Assembly (NCBI RefSeq): GCF_002865645.1
Contig: NW_020194609.1
Location: forward strand, 62,001 to 126,000
Origin: Hyaloscypha bicolor E
Taxonomy: Eukaryota; Ascomycota; Leotiomycetes; Helotiales; Hyaloscyphaceae
DNA: 64,000 bases
Reading direction: 5' to 3'
The notes beneath the pieces were generated by a model. That model worked only from the letters and a program-made list of their open reading frames with translations. It did not search any database and was not told the DNA's origin. The translations under genes and the position numbers were made by a program. Shown piece by piece: positions 13,556 through 25,106 of the stretch. How positions within the stretch are numbered: the first letter of the stretch is position 1; every line of letters begins with the position of its first letter.

Positions 13556-15671
13556 TGTCTATTTCGGCTAAAACTTAGTATATATTACTATAAAGTTACG
13601 AGTATTTCGAGATTTAAATTAGTAAATATTTCTATCTTAAATCGAGCCTTTTTAGTCTCTTATTTCTCTAATATATATTTCTATAAGCGGCATTTAAATC
13701 TCTTATATATAAAACATAACTTTGAAATATAATTATTATAATTATAGGACTTAAAGTAATTATTACAGGTTCCAAAATTACGGCTAAGGTTATATTAATA
13801 ATTTCCAGATAAATAATAGCTTAGAGGGTTTTAAAAACGGTATTATTAATTAGTAAAATAGATTTCGGTATTAATTTATTACTTCTTCTTATAAGTAGTA
13901 ATAGATAATTAGAGCTTATTAATAAGCTAGCCAAGTTTATTAGAAGAGTCCGAAACTATATATTAGTATATTAGTAAGCCTTAATAGAAGATAATAATCT
14001 TATTATATAGGAATTCGGTATTTTATAAGGCAGGAATAAGGCTATATTATAATTTATATAGGTTATTAATTAGTATTTAAACAAGTTCAAATATTGTCTT
14101 TTTAGAGTCTTTTACTATTATAATTACTAAGGTAATAGTATTTCATTTATCTAAATTTCGATAATAGAAACCGGGCCCTTTAAAGAAGCTATAAATATTT
14201 ATATAGGCTTCTTTATATATATAACTTAAGAGCAGGTTATTATAAAAGTAGTCTTATACTAGTTTCTTTAATATAATAAGAAAAGCTTTTACTAGTATTT
14301 CTTTTAGAAGTTCTATATATTAGTAAATATTAAGAAAAATAATAAGTTTATAATTAAAACTATTATTTATTTTATTATACTTTTATATTTTAAAATATAT
14401 CTTTATTACTTTCCTAATAAGCTTTCTAGTAATAATAGTAAGTATTAATTAATAGAAGTTCGGGTTTAGTAGTAATACTAGTAGTAGTAAAAATGGAAGT
14501 AATAAATAGCTTTAATTTAGAGAAAATAAATAAATAGCTTGATTTCTTAACTAAGAATATCTAGTTTTTTTATATCTAGTTTCATCTAAAATAAAATAAA
14601 CTAATATAATAGATTCCTAAAAAAAATATCTATTCTAATTAGATTATTATTAATAATATTAGCTTTATTTTATATGCTTTTTATTTTCTTTTAGGTGAGG
14701 TTAATAAAGAATTTTATAATAGTAAGGTTCTTATAGTTCTATTTAATATAAATACTATTATACTAAAGTTAAATTCAAAGATTTTATAAGAGTATATAAT
14801 TAATTAGACTATATACTATAATATTAAAGTTCTTAAAGTTATCCTGAAATAGATTTTATAAATTATTATTATTCTTTCTATATAAGATATACTAATATAT
14901 CTTAATAGCTAGTTATTCCTGAAAATTACTTTTTATTATAGTTATCGGATTAATATTATTCTTCTATTTCTTAATTAGTTCCTTTCTCTTATTAGTATCT
15001 ATACTAAACCGAGTTTAGGTTTTCTCTAATATATATATATATAATTTATAATAAGAGGAGTTTAAAGATAAGGTAGTTTATAGTAGGTTTATAGAAAGGG
15101 TTTAGTAGTAAAAATATTCAGATATTTAAATACCTGGTTTAGATACCTGGTTTAGATATTAGATATCTAATTTAAATACCAGATATCTAGATATCTAGTA
15201 AGGATATTAAAATATATATTTTGCCTTTAAATATTTCATTTATAACGAGAAATTTAGAAAGAAAAATATTATAATTCCGGGAGTATCTAGCTCGATTTAA
15301 TAGTAAAATTAATATTATAATTAAAAAGCTTTAAGAATATATATAGAATATATATTCCGGAAAGAGAGTCCTATAAATACAGGTATTATATAAGTAGAAA
15401 AGATAGTTTCCAAAAAAGTAATCTTGAGGCTAAAAGAAGTTAGTTTTAAAGAATAGTAGAAATTAAATAAATAGATAATTAAATGGCTAACTATTTATTA
15501 ATTAGTAAAAGCTAGATATCTTTTTTATAATCTATTAAATACTTTTATAAAATTAATAAATAGTTTTCTTCTTTAATATAGAATAGACTAGATTTGTTTT
15601 AGGCTATTAAATACTTTTAGAACTAATCTAAAATCTTCTCTAATCTATATATATAAACTAATTAGTATTAA

Positions 15672-15950
15672 TTTACTAGTAATATATAATACTATTATAT
15701 AAGTATAAAATACTAGTTATATTAAGTTAGTAAAGTTATTATTATTTAGAAGTAGGAAGTATAATATTATAGTATTAATATATAATTCCTAAATCTACTA
15801 AGCCTAATAGGGTCTAGTTTACTAGTCAAGTCACCTATAAAATATAAGGTTATATAACTATATCTCGTATTTTATATTTTATTACTTATATCCTATATCC
15901 CGTATCTCGTAACTATATATATAACTCCTAAAGAAATAGCTATACTAATA
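15672..15950 (-). repeat. 5' LTR of the copia relic
   Basis: About 279 bp, matching 8,313-8,562 in the same orientation. It carries an extra stretch of about 29 bp near 15,880-15,910 that looks like a local partial duplication (TATCCTATATCCCGTATCTCG). Single-base differences I compared are mostly transitions. Confidence 0.75.
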
Positions 15951-17250
15951 ATTACTTAAAGATAAATAATATTACTATATTAATAAATAAAAAGAAATAT
16001 AAGAAATAAATACTTTTATTAGAAAAGCTATTTAGAAAAACTATATAAAATTTATATAAAAATATACTAAAAATCTAGTATTTATATTTTGTTAATACTT
16101 CTTATTTATATTTATTTTATTCTAGTATTTCTTATAAGGCCTCTATTTTTTTTTTTTTTTTTTATTTTTTTTTTTTTAGATTTTTAGATTTTATAAAAAA
16201 AGATAAATAAATTATTTTATAAGAAGGTTAGTATTTAATAAGAAATAAAAAAAGAATAAAACTTATTTAATATTATTAAGAATATATTATATTTATAATA
16301 TATTAATAAGAATTACTTGTTTTATATCTTAAAATATAAAAAGAATTCTTATATCCCGAATTATAGCCTTTATATAAGAGATATAAGAGCTCTAATAAAT
16401 AGTAAAGTTAATCTAGTTCTGGATATAATTAAAGTAAATAAAAGCAAACTTCCGGAAATTATTAGTAATATAGAAAAGGCAATTTAAGTATAATATAGTA
16501 AATTAGAGAATTTTAGATATTATTAAAATAAAAAATAAAAAGAAAAACTAGAACTTATAAAATTATATTTCTTATTTATATATTATATAATTATTTACCT
16601 TAATATATCTAATATTAGAGTATTTAGTTATATTCTTAGAATATTAAAGGTAATAAGAATAAAATATTATTATAAATATATTTATTAAATAACTAATAAT
16701 CTTTTAATATTAGAGATTATTTATTTTAATAAATAAAGAATATAAAAAAGGCTTAAAAAAACATAAAAGAAAAAAAAATACTTATATATAGAAATATATA
16801 TAATTATATAAATAAAAAAAGAAAGCCTTTTTATATTCTTTTTCTATAAATAGTAATTATTAATTTAGGGCTAGAAAATTCTAGAATTTATAAAAAAAGA
16901 AATTAAAGAATAAATTAAAAAATTAAATAAACTTTTCTAAACTAGAAAAATAATAGAATAATAATTAAGTTATAAATAAAGACTAAAATAGAATTTATAA
17001 ACTAATTAGAATATTAGATTAATTTTCTAAATAGTTATATATTTTATAGTATTATTACTTTTATAAAAAGGAATTATAATAAATAATTTAGAAATAATTA
17101 GGCTTAATTTAATTATAGAAATCTTATAAGCTAAATAAAAGTATTATTATTAGATTCTTAAATTATTTTAAGAGTATAAATATTTAGAAGTATTAGAATA
17201 AAACTATTTATAGATTATTAAGGCCTTTTAGAAATAAGGGCTTAAAGAGA

Positions 17251-17510
17251 AATATTATAAAAAGTAAATATATAAAAAGTAAATATATAAAAAAAAAATA
17301 TAAAAAGTAAATATATAAAAAGTAAATATATAAAAAGTAAATATATAAAAAGTTAAATATATAAAAAGTAAAATATATAAAAAGTAAATATATAAAAAGT
17401 AAATATATAAAAAGTTAAATATATAAAAGTAAATATATAAAAAGTATATATATAAAAAGTAAATATATAAAAAGTATATATATAAAAAACATATATATAT
17501 AAGAAATATA
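17251..17510. repeat. AT-rich minisatellite, about 15-bp unit
   Basis: Roughly 16 tandem copies of a unit close to AAAAAGTAAATATAT, with one- or two-base length variation between copies and a decayed right end rich in ATAT. There are no unique spacers, so it is not a CRISPR-like array. Confidence 0.85.
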
Positions 17511-19434
17511 TATAATAAAATATAAATAAATATCTAGTATTTTATATATAGTTTTCTAATTTAATTAAAGCTTATATAATATATTAAATTATTAAATTAT
17601 ATTTTTTAATTAGATAAAGAATTAGTATTTATTTATTCTAATATTAGAAAATATATAAAGATATATATTAAACTTTAGAAATAAATATAAATTAGTTTAT
17701 ATAATTAGAGTTATTTATTAGAATTAGTTATATTTATAAGTATTACTTTTAAGCTTATTTATCTTAACTATTTATATATTATTCTATTATTATATATCTT
17801 ATAATAATTAGCTTCTAAAAGAAATACTAAAAATAATAGCTATTAGCTAAATTAAAGAATTAGTTTAAAGAATATAAAAAAGATAATATTAGATTCTTTA
17901 TATTATAATATAAAATTATATATTTAAATCCTAATAAGTTATCTAATTAAAAGTCTTTAATTAATATTAATAAATTATTATTAACTTTACTAAAAAAAAT
18001 TAGGCTTAATAAATACTTTAATTTCTATTATATATATAATAGTAAATATCTTTTCTAGACTTCTTTTTCTTATTATAATTATTATAATTACTATTATTTT
18101 ATTTTTATTTTATTTATTATAGTTTTTCTTTTAGCTAATTCTTTTATTAATAACCTTTTTATTTATAGAATTATAAAAGGCTAAATAATTATAATTCCAG
18201 GCTTTATAAATCTTAATAAGTCTTAGTAAATTTAAATTATTACTAGACTATAATATATATCTAAAAAAGCTTTCTAGTTTATTAAAAGAATTATATTAAT
18301 TTAGTATTTCTTTTATATTTAGAAAATAAGAAAAAAGAAAAAAATAATCAAATCTAATTTTAATTAGAGAACTTTTAAGAATATATTATTATTAGTATTT
18401 TTATCCCTAATTATTTATTTATTATACTAATATTATATAATTATAAATATTTAATACTATTATTTTTTAATAAAAAAGAACTATTTATTAAATATTAAGG
18501 CTATAAGATTTAGAAGCTAAAAGCTATTTTTCTTATTATTTTCTTAATTTTGAGATTCTTTAATAAAATATTCTCGAGAAATATTAAAAAATAATATTAT
18601 ATTAGTAATTGTTTGTATATAAAGATAATATAGAGCTTTTAGCCTAATTTAGAAACTATAAAAAATTCTATAAGTTCTAAAAAATAATCTAATATAATTA
18701 TAAAATACTAGAAAATCCTTTAGTAAATATATAAATTATATTTATAAATATTATTAAAGATATAGATTAGAGAGAAATATATTCCTATAATTTAGTCTAG
18801 AAGAAAAAAATTATAAGCTAGAGAACTAAATTAAGTTCTAGGCTTTTTATATCTAATTTAGTATTAAATTAATTAAAAAGAAAATAATTAATTAAAAAGT
18901 AATAATAAATAGTTTTCAGAAAAAGGCTAATAGTATAAATATTATAGTATCTAAAAAGGCAACTAAAATTATAAATTTTAATTAGCTAGTATAAAAGTAT
19001 TAAAAATAGAAGCTAGAAATAAAGAAGTATTTCCTATAATAAACTAAATAGAAATATATAATAATAGATTCCGGATATTCGACTTTTATTAAAATAGATT
19101 ATATTAATAGAATTATATTATTAAAAGTAGTTCAAATAGCCTTTATTTCCGATTAATAAATAAGGAAATTAAAAGCCTAATTAGCCTTTAGTAAACTGGG
19201 AATCTCGAAACGGAAATAAGTATAATTCCGGAAGCTCAAGATATTAAATACTATATCTAAGCTCTTATTTCTTATAATAGACTCTAGTTTTATTATAAAT
19301 AATATTTTACAAATACTAAATAATCTAATAATAAAGCCTTGGTATATTAAGACTCAGATATTATATTATTAATTCCTTTTATAAAAAGTATTTAAAGTAA
19401 AGTAATTTAGTAATACTAATATAAAATTAGTAAT

Positions 19435-19492
19435 AGTATTATAATAATATATAATTTAATAAAAGTATTATAATAATATATAATTTAATAAA
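19435..19492. repeat. Exact 29-bp tandem duplication
   Basis: Two identical 29-bp copies (19,435-19,463 and 19,464-19,492), each beginning AGTATTATAATAATATATAA. Because both copies are the same base for base within heavily mutated DNA, the duplication probably post-dates most of the damage. Confidence 0.85.
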
Positions 19493-19930
19493 AGTAATTT
19501 TTAGATATATAATTCCTATAACAATTATAGCCTATATTAATAGAGGTTATAATATATAATAGGCGAATATTATAGTAACTAGTAAAATAAATACTAGTAT
19601 AAGAACTACTTGTTTTTTATAAGATAACTTTAATCTATTCTAACTTAAATAAGTATTAGTAACTATATTAAATTTAATAGCTAATTATTAAAAACTCAAT
19701 TCTATAAAGCTATTAGTAGAAATAATACTATTTTATCTATATAATATATTATATATAAGTATTAGTTTAAGGAGCTAAATATCGGAAGCTATTAGGAATT
19801 ATAAAGAATTAAATAAAAGTATTTAGAGATAAAATAATAAAGGGTTTTATTCTTCTGATTATATAAATTTGTATTTAGGCGGTCTAGTATAGTCTTTAAT
19901 ACTATTTACCTCCTATTTAGATAGATAATA

Positions 19931-20495
19931 ATTATTTATTAGAGCTTTGAGAAAACGGTATGGTCCACTAGGAAAAACGAAATCTAGCAGGAAAAAAAAG
20001 CTCCCAGTCTCGCTTTACTCCATTCACAGCCTCGCTTTCACAGCCTCGCTCTCGATTAATTATATTGGGCAGATGTGTCTCAGCCAGCCTTTACTATCGC
20101 TTTGGAGGGAACTTTTTGGGAAACCTTACTCGTCCGCGTAATACGTAGGCTTTCTAACCATAGGTCCATTAGTCTAGACGAAAATCTATAGTTGCCATCT
20201 TGCTTTTTAACAAGAGGGATCCAAAATTGCTCCACAGGAACTCAGTAAGAGAGCAGAAACCGATTCCCGGGTAAAATTCGGTAAGGAAACTATAGCCGGG
20301 GCACACAGGAGGCCAAAATGGGTTCCACATTATGGTGCTCAGGATGCTCAGGCTCTGCTCAGGCTTGCCCAGGCTCTGCTCCGGCATGCTCACCCTCGGC
20401 TCAGGTATGCTCACCCTCAGCTCAGGTTAAAACAGCAGTTGCTCAGGTCCGCAGACTAAAACGGAACCAGCGAAAGGGAAAATTAATCCTCAGTC
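19931..20495. other. Border segment with short GC-richer tandem repeats
   Basis: This is the transition from the AT-rich block to ordinary DNA. At about 20,335-20,430 there are imperfect repeats of a CTCAGG/TGCTCACCCTCGGCTCAGG type word. Short open frames here (60-80 codons) show no recognisable domain. It lies directly downstream of the truncated NACHT gene and may represent a rearranged junction. Confidence 0.5.
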
Positions 20496-22643
20496 TCAGG
20501 GTATTAAAACCTTCTCAATGTCCATTTCCCTTCGACTGGTGCAAAGTATATGCAAATTTTGCAAACCGGAATTTTGAATCCGGCGGATGAAATCTAAGAG
20601 GCGCTTCCTTTCACTGGCTTCAAGTGAGTATTCGTCGAGGGCATCGAGTACCAGATAGCTACCTAAAAATCCACGTATGGTTGCTATAAGTGCATTTCGG
20701 AGGTCGTCTGGATCTGGATTCTGACCATTGTTTCGATATTTGTGGAGAGCCTCAACGGCTTCAGGGGTGTTAGGCCGGCAACAGTACAGTTGCTTGATCA
20801 AGGAGCGCATCAGTGCCAAGGTATTGGGCTTTTCTTTGTCGTTACATCTAAAATAGAAATATGCCAGAGCAACTTATGGGTCTTGACCACAAGTCATTTT
20901 GAGACGTTTGATAACAGAAGAGCTATGACTTATTTTAAGCTCGAAGTCGCCATAGAAATCTACCCAACACTCACCTTAGTATAGTCTTGCCCGAGCCAGC
21001 TACAAGTTTTATCAGCCAAATGGAGCATCTCAAATAAGAATGGAGCCTCACCTTTCCCATTTACCCAGAGGAAAGAATTAGGAGCATTGACCCAGCCCTT
21101 GAAGTCTGTGCTATCTTTGATAGGCCAATCGCCTGTTTCAGGTTCGTGTTTTCCACGTGCGCTGTTGTAGTTGATAGATGGGTCAGCAGTCGAGAGCCAC
21201 TCTACCAATTTTGTCTGATTTTTTTCACTTTGCGCCGAAGCGACAGCTTGTTCAAATCCAATAATGTTTTCCGAAATGAGCTTCAAGATGTCCATGCTCT
21301 CGACATGGCGGCTAGAGAGCTTCTCATACTCATCTTGAGCTATGAGATCTTCCTTGATTTCGTATACCTTCACGAACTCACCCTCTTGGGCCGTAATTTC
21401 TTGAAGGAGTGAGTCCCACATATCCCACTTCGCAACATCGCGGCCAAGACGATTGGCAGCGTTTTTCGAGTAATAGCTTACACATTTCGCCTCGAATTTC
21501 AGAATACGAATGTAGAGTTCCTTGAGTGTATCTCGATACTCATGCAACTCCTCACCACTGTTGTCAGTCTTATATTGGCGCTCATAGAGCTTTTGGCGCA
21601 TGTCACTCCGTACGATAAGGTTGCCAATATAACTGAGACCCGTAGCTAGCGAAACAGCTTGTTTTGAAGGATTGAGAAACAACTGAAGTTGTTAGTTACA
21701 GTCTCACTTTAGTTTTGCGTACTTTATTTCGATAGTTTCCATAGGCGTACTCACGTCTTGCTCAGTGGTTGTCTTACAGCAAGCAGAGGCCAGTTCGTTA
21801 TTGGATTTCAAGACTCACCGGAAGAAGCAAGCTAATTCCAGCCCACGCAATTGAAGCATACGGGTTTGTGCTCACAACCCTATGGACAAATTTCTCGGCG
21901 TCATTGATAAGCTTCACAGCGGGTTCCGCCAAGTCCTTCAATACAACCTCGTGTTCGCCATATCTCAATTTCCAGGCGTTTTTCTTTTGCTTCTGCCACC
22001 TTCTCAACCAAGGCTGCCATCTGCTCCTTCTTCCCGACAGATACTTCAGGAGCTCCGAGTGTGATAGATATGCTACCCAAGATTGTCGAATGTCTTCCGA
22101 CATTGCATCTTCGTAGTCCTTGATAATGCTCTTTTCCTTCTCTTTCAACTCTTCGTATGCTTCATTCCAGAGCTCCTTTATGGGCTTCAGTGACAGTGTG
22201 GATGCTTTCGACGCAATGCGTGAAGCAGTAGAAATTGTGTCGACGGCACCAAGCACGGATAAATTGTCGTTGTTGGTAGTTGGTTGAGCGGAGTGAGGCC
22301 TGCTGGTCGATGAAGCACCTGGCCTAGTTTCCATGACTGAAGGTTCAGCGGCCCGCGCGCCTGATGATGCCGGAATTTCAAGAGCACTTTCCATGGATGC
22401 ATTCTCGACGGACCCCAGACTTGTCCTTTGTGCAACACCTGATATTGTTGACTGAGCACCAGGAGTTTCAGTCCCCTCGTAGCTCTTTGTTTCGGAAGTA
22501 GATAGCTTGTTGGGCCTGCGAGGCAGCAAAGATCGCTGGCCGGCTTTGGTGAACATATTCTTGAGCTTCGTGAAGGGCGATTTGAGCCAATCCTTTCCCT
22601 TCTGCAGTTTTTCCCCACTGCGTCCATCTTCGCTTCCTGCCAT
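20496..22643 (-). pseudogene. Truncated NACHT (NLR-like) NTPase gene with in-frame stop
   Basis: Four exons join in phase: 21,819-22,643, 21,052-21,682, a 25-nt exon at 20,975-20,999, and 20,496-20,922. The first 150 or so residues are Ser/Thr-rich and low complexity. The next part (about residues 155-390) resembles the N-terminal domain of fungal NWD/NACHT NTPases. The Walker A loop is created by splicing: exon 2 ends in WVNGK and the 25-nt exon supplies AGSGKT. Exon 4 has Walker B (YLVLDALDEY) and the sensor-like CTSRREMDIE, then stops. The usual end of NACHT and any ankyrin, WD or TPR repeats are absent. Exon 4 also has a TAA at 20,874-20,876, just before AYFYF. An alternative acceptor ending at 20,848 would remove 75 nt and bypass it in frame. 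Probably a decayed nonself-recognition/cell-death gene beside the repeat block. Confidence 0.75.
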
Positions 22644-22962
22644 TTGTGCGTAGCAGGAACCCTACCAGCGATATCGTCACTCGATGTTGTTAGACATTCA
22701 AGGGGATAGGCTGAATGTCGGATTCTAGTCCTCAAGTGCAATGCATCGATCATTTTTGAAGATCTCTGTGCGAGGCTGCAATAAAGTCAGGGCACGAGGT
22801 CGCCTGCACAGCCTTAGCGGCAACGTGGACGAATCAACATGCTTGTATCTCTGTTCCCACCGAGACAGTCTTCTTTTACAGTTTCGCAGTGGACAATAAT
22901 GTTCCAAATCAAGTTGGAACTGCCGATGCATATCCCAAAGAATGTGGAGTTGGGCTCTGTAC
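22644..22962. other. 5' flank of the NACHT gene
   Basis: About 320 bp between the likely start codon at 22,643 and the TIR element. Overlapping short frames exist but none has a recognisable domain. It presumably contains the promoter; no clear TATA box was identified. Confidence 0.4.
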
Positions 22963-22964
22963 TA

Positions 22965-23406
22965 AGTACGGAGATCGCGGCATAAAGTATCGGGAATACA
23001 GCGCGTTGGGACTCTAAACCCACTATAGCGTGCAATAGTAGGGGCTGAGCCCGCTATAAGACCCTGTAACTCTAGGCTATACGCCCTGAAAGCACGCTGT
23101 GAGACATTCGCAAGGCTGTGGAAGATCTTCAGGGGTATTAGCGCTGCTGGCAGAGCAACTATAGCGCTCGGACGCTGTAAGGAGAGCAATCATAGGGCTC
23201 TTTAGCGAGGTAGCCCCTGTAACGACAGGGGAGAAGGCTTTAAAAGGTGTGCCACCCCTTGTTAACTGCTTATAGGGCATTTTCAGGGTAATAGCCTAGA
23301 AATATAGAGGCTTATAGCGGTTGAGTGTGCCAGAAATGAGCTCTATAGTGGACTTTCAGCACAAATGCCCTGTATTCCCGATACTTTATGCCGCGATCTC
23401 CGTACT
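22965..23406. mobile_element. 442-bp MITE-like element with about 40-bp terminal inverted repeats
   Basis: The ends are near-perfect inverted repeats. The left (22,965-23,003) starts AGTACGGAGATCGCGGCATA, and the right (23,368-23,406) is its reverse complement with a single visible mismatch near the inner end. If the element proper starts at CGGAGATC, both sides are bordered by TA, which would be a Tc1/mariner-type target duplication. The interior has no transposase frame, so it is non-autonomous. It lies about 320 bp upstream of the NACHT start codon and shows little RIP-type decay compared with the AT-rich block. Confidence 0.85.
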
Positions 23407-25106
23407 TTCAAAGCCTACTTCTTAGAATATCTTTTGAAACATCAATTACTAACTTTCTTAGTCCTACCTCCAAAAGTGACAAAGTCCAGCAAAATGTCGA
23501 GCGTAGACTCAGGAAATTTTGAATCAGTACCACCTTTTCTGCCCTGTCAGAACAGTGTATACCCCTCGAAAGTTATTCTTTGTTCCGTGTTACTTCGTGT
23601 TGAACTAGGGGTAGCGCCGAGACCTCTTGGCGCTCTGTGAAGTTGTCGACTCCCCGCTATCTAGCCCTCTCTTGGTTACTAACATGAGACTAATTTGAAA
23701 ATTAAAAGTCGTTTGGGAGAGACAGATATAGGTGACTGCCAAAAAAAAAAATTAAGATTTTCGGCTCAATTTATTAAAAAGAAAATATGAAATTTAACTT
23801 TCAATATAGAAGCTTAAGAACTCAGGGCAGCGGAGAAAACTATGCCGAAAATACACCTTTTCTAGGTATACAGTATCTTTCTCTCATAAACCGAAGTAAC
23901 ACAAAGCGAAGAAATCTAGTCTCTCTCAACCCCTCAACTCTAGGTCACGCCTCAAAAGAATCCCCTCCTGTCATCTATCACTCCACATTATCCGCCCCCC
24001 TATCTCGTATACTATAGGCTGACTCCTAGCTAACTCAACTCCTGGTGGGACATCTATCTCACCTACACCATAGCCACCTTCTCCCAATTCGCCTCTCGAT
24101 TTGGCAGAGGGTGCCCCTAATTCCTACTCTACATCCCCAGGCGTGCCTTGTGCCTCCCCTTATTTCTTCCTCCCGCAGCGCTCGGACATATACCAGGAGG
24201 AAAATAATCAATCGTTGCAAAGGATGAAAGATCGCGGGTGTCGGTGCGGACCCCACTGGGCCTGGTCCTTTACTATACTAAGGGCAGGCGGGATAAGCAG
24301 ACGTGCTAATTTTCAAGTAGTTTGCAGTGAGCTGATAGAAGTAAAGAGGGGACGTGTAAAGGTGGTCGTGAGGGGAGCAGCATTGGGGGATGTTGGAGTG
24401 GGTGAAGAAGTTGATACTGCTGCCATCGGGGCGGAATTAAACGGCAGTCAAATAAAGGAGCCGAGTCTTCAGTCTTATCTGAGAGGGATGCACGACCTTT
24501 GTGAGAATTTGAGAAAGATTTGCCTCCTATGGGCCGGACCGGTAGTTAGCTGGGGATCGACAAATCTGCACTTAGTAATGGAGGTGTAGGTAGTATCAGG
24601 AAGGATCAAGATTGCTTCTTCCCATAGCCAATCCCAGCTCACAGTCCTATTCGGAAACCTTGAAGAGAAAAATTAGGTAATAACTTGAGCCTAATTGCCA
24701 TTCGCCAGCCAGGTATGCTCTTTATATTAGATGGGGAGCGAATCCCCAGATACACCCTCTCCGAGAGTTTCTACTAAGTAAATAACTAATCAGCGGCGCT
24801 CATCAGTCATCGCTCGCGTCAGTCAGTGATATTCCGGAAAATATATCTATTAGCTAATCTAAACAATCTCCGCTAGTCTGCAGCTGATAAATTGAGGGTT
24901 TCTGCAAATGCTTTTCAGCCCTTTGAGACTAATGACTTAATATCTCGGCTGCTTTCTGTGTTCTAAAATTTCACAGAATGTAAGAATCTTGGCTGATCAG
25001 AATAGTCCCGAAACGGAGATGTTGAAAAGTCCGAATACTTGATTCACAGCTAATACTTCATCAATTTCATTTCCGAGCATGATATCATAATCCAGACGCA
25101 GTCCTC
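23407..25106. other. 1.7-kb intergenic stretch without a recognised gene
   Basis: Contains an A/T-rich patch near 23,690-23,870 and an open frame of 162 codons on the plus strand (24,101-24,589) with no domain I recognise. Composition is mixed and no intron-supported coding structure was found. It could hold an old repeat fragment or long untranslated regions. Confidence 0.4.

Larger units (their letters stand above)
8313..15950 (-). mobile_element. Degraded Ty1/copia LTR retrotransposon carrying a nested Tc1 element
   Basis: Two similar direct repeats (8,313-8,562 and 15,672-15,950) flank a region whose minus strand encodes copia Pol pieces. Near 9,690-9,740 is a reverse-transcriptase box read as TNNTLF (expected TDDTLF). 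At 8,927-9,115 is the RNase H domain, and at about 8,830-8,900 the typical copia C terminus (NSANSITKSK, expected NSNPADAMTKSK). The Pol end lies next to the left repeat, as expected for an element on the minus strand whose 3' LTR is at 8,313. Total length is about 7.6 kb; removing the nested Tc1 element (about 1.3 kb) leaves about 6.3 kb, a plausible copia size. Gag, protease and integrase were not individually identified. Confidence 0.8.
1..19930. other. AT-rich, RIP-like repeat block
   Basis: Nearly the whole stretch is A/T with TA-rich words and very few C or G, and no convincing intact gene. Recognisable retroelement domains inside it have Asp replaced by Asn, His or Cys by Tyr, and stops where Gln or Trp is expected, all of which are C-to-T or G-to-A changes. 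This matches repeat-induced point mutation in ascomycetes; the process is inferred, the transitions are seen. Composition changes abruptly at about 19,930 to ordinary gene-bearing DNA. Parts not covered by the entries below (about 2,250-8,310 and 15,950-19,930) hold degraded repeat sequence that I could not assign to a family. Confidence 0.9.

Noticed and set aside
13460..13732. 90-codon open frame inside the copia relic
   Set aside because: No similarity recognised and placed on the strand opposite to both transposon relics; probably chance.
17251..17510. Repeat array considered as CRISPR-like
   Set aside because: Repeats are contiguous without spacers, and the organism is eukaryotic.
1..19930. 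Possible mitochondrial insertion, because of extreme A/T content
   Set aside because: Gypsy, copia and Tc1 domains with RIP-type changes explain the block; no mitochondrial gene was recognised.
24101..24589. 162-codon plus-strand open frame
   Set aside because: No domain, no signal peptide, no codon or splice evidence strong enough to call a gene.
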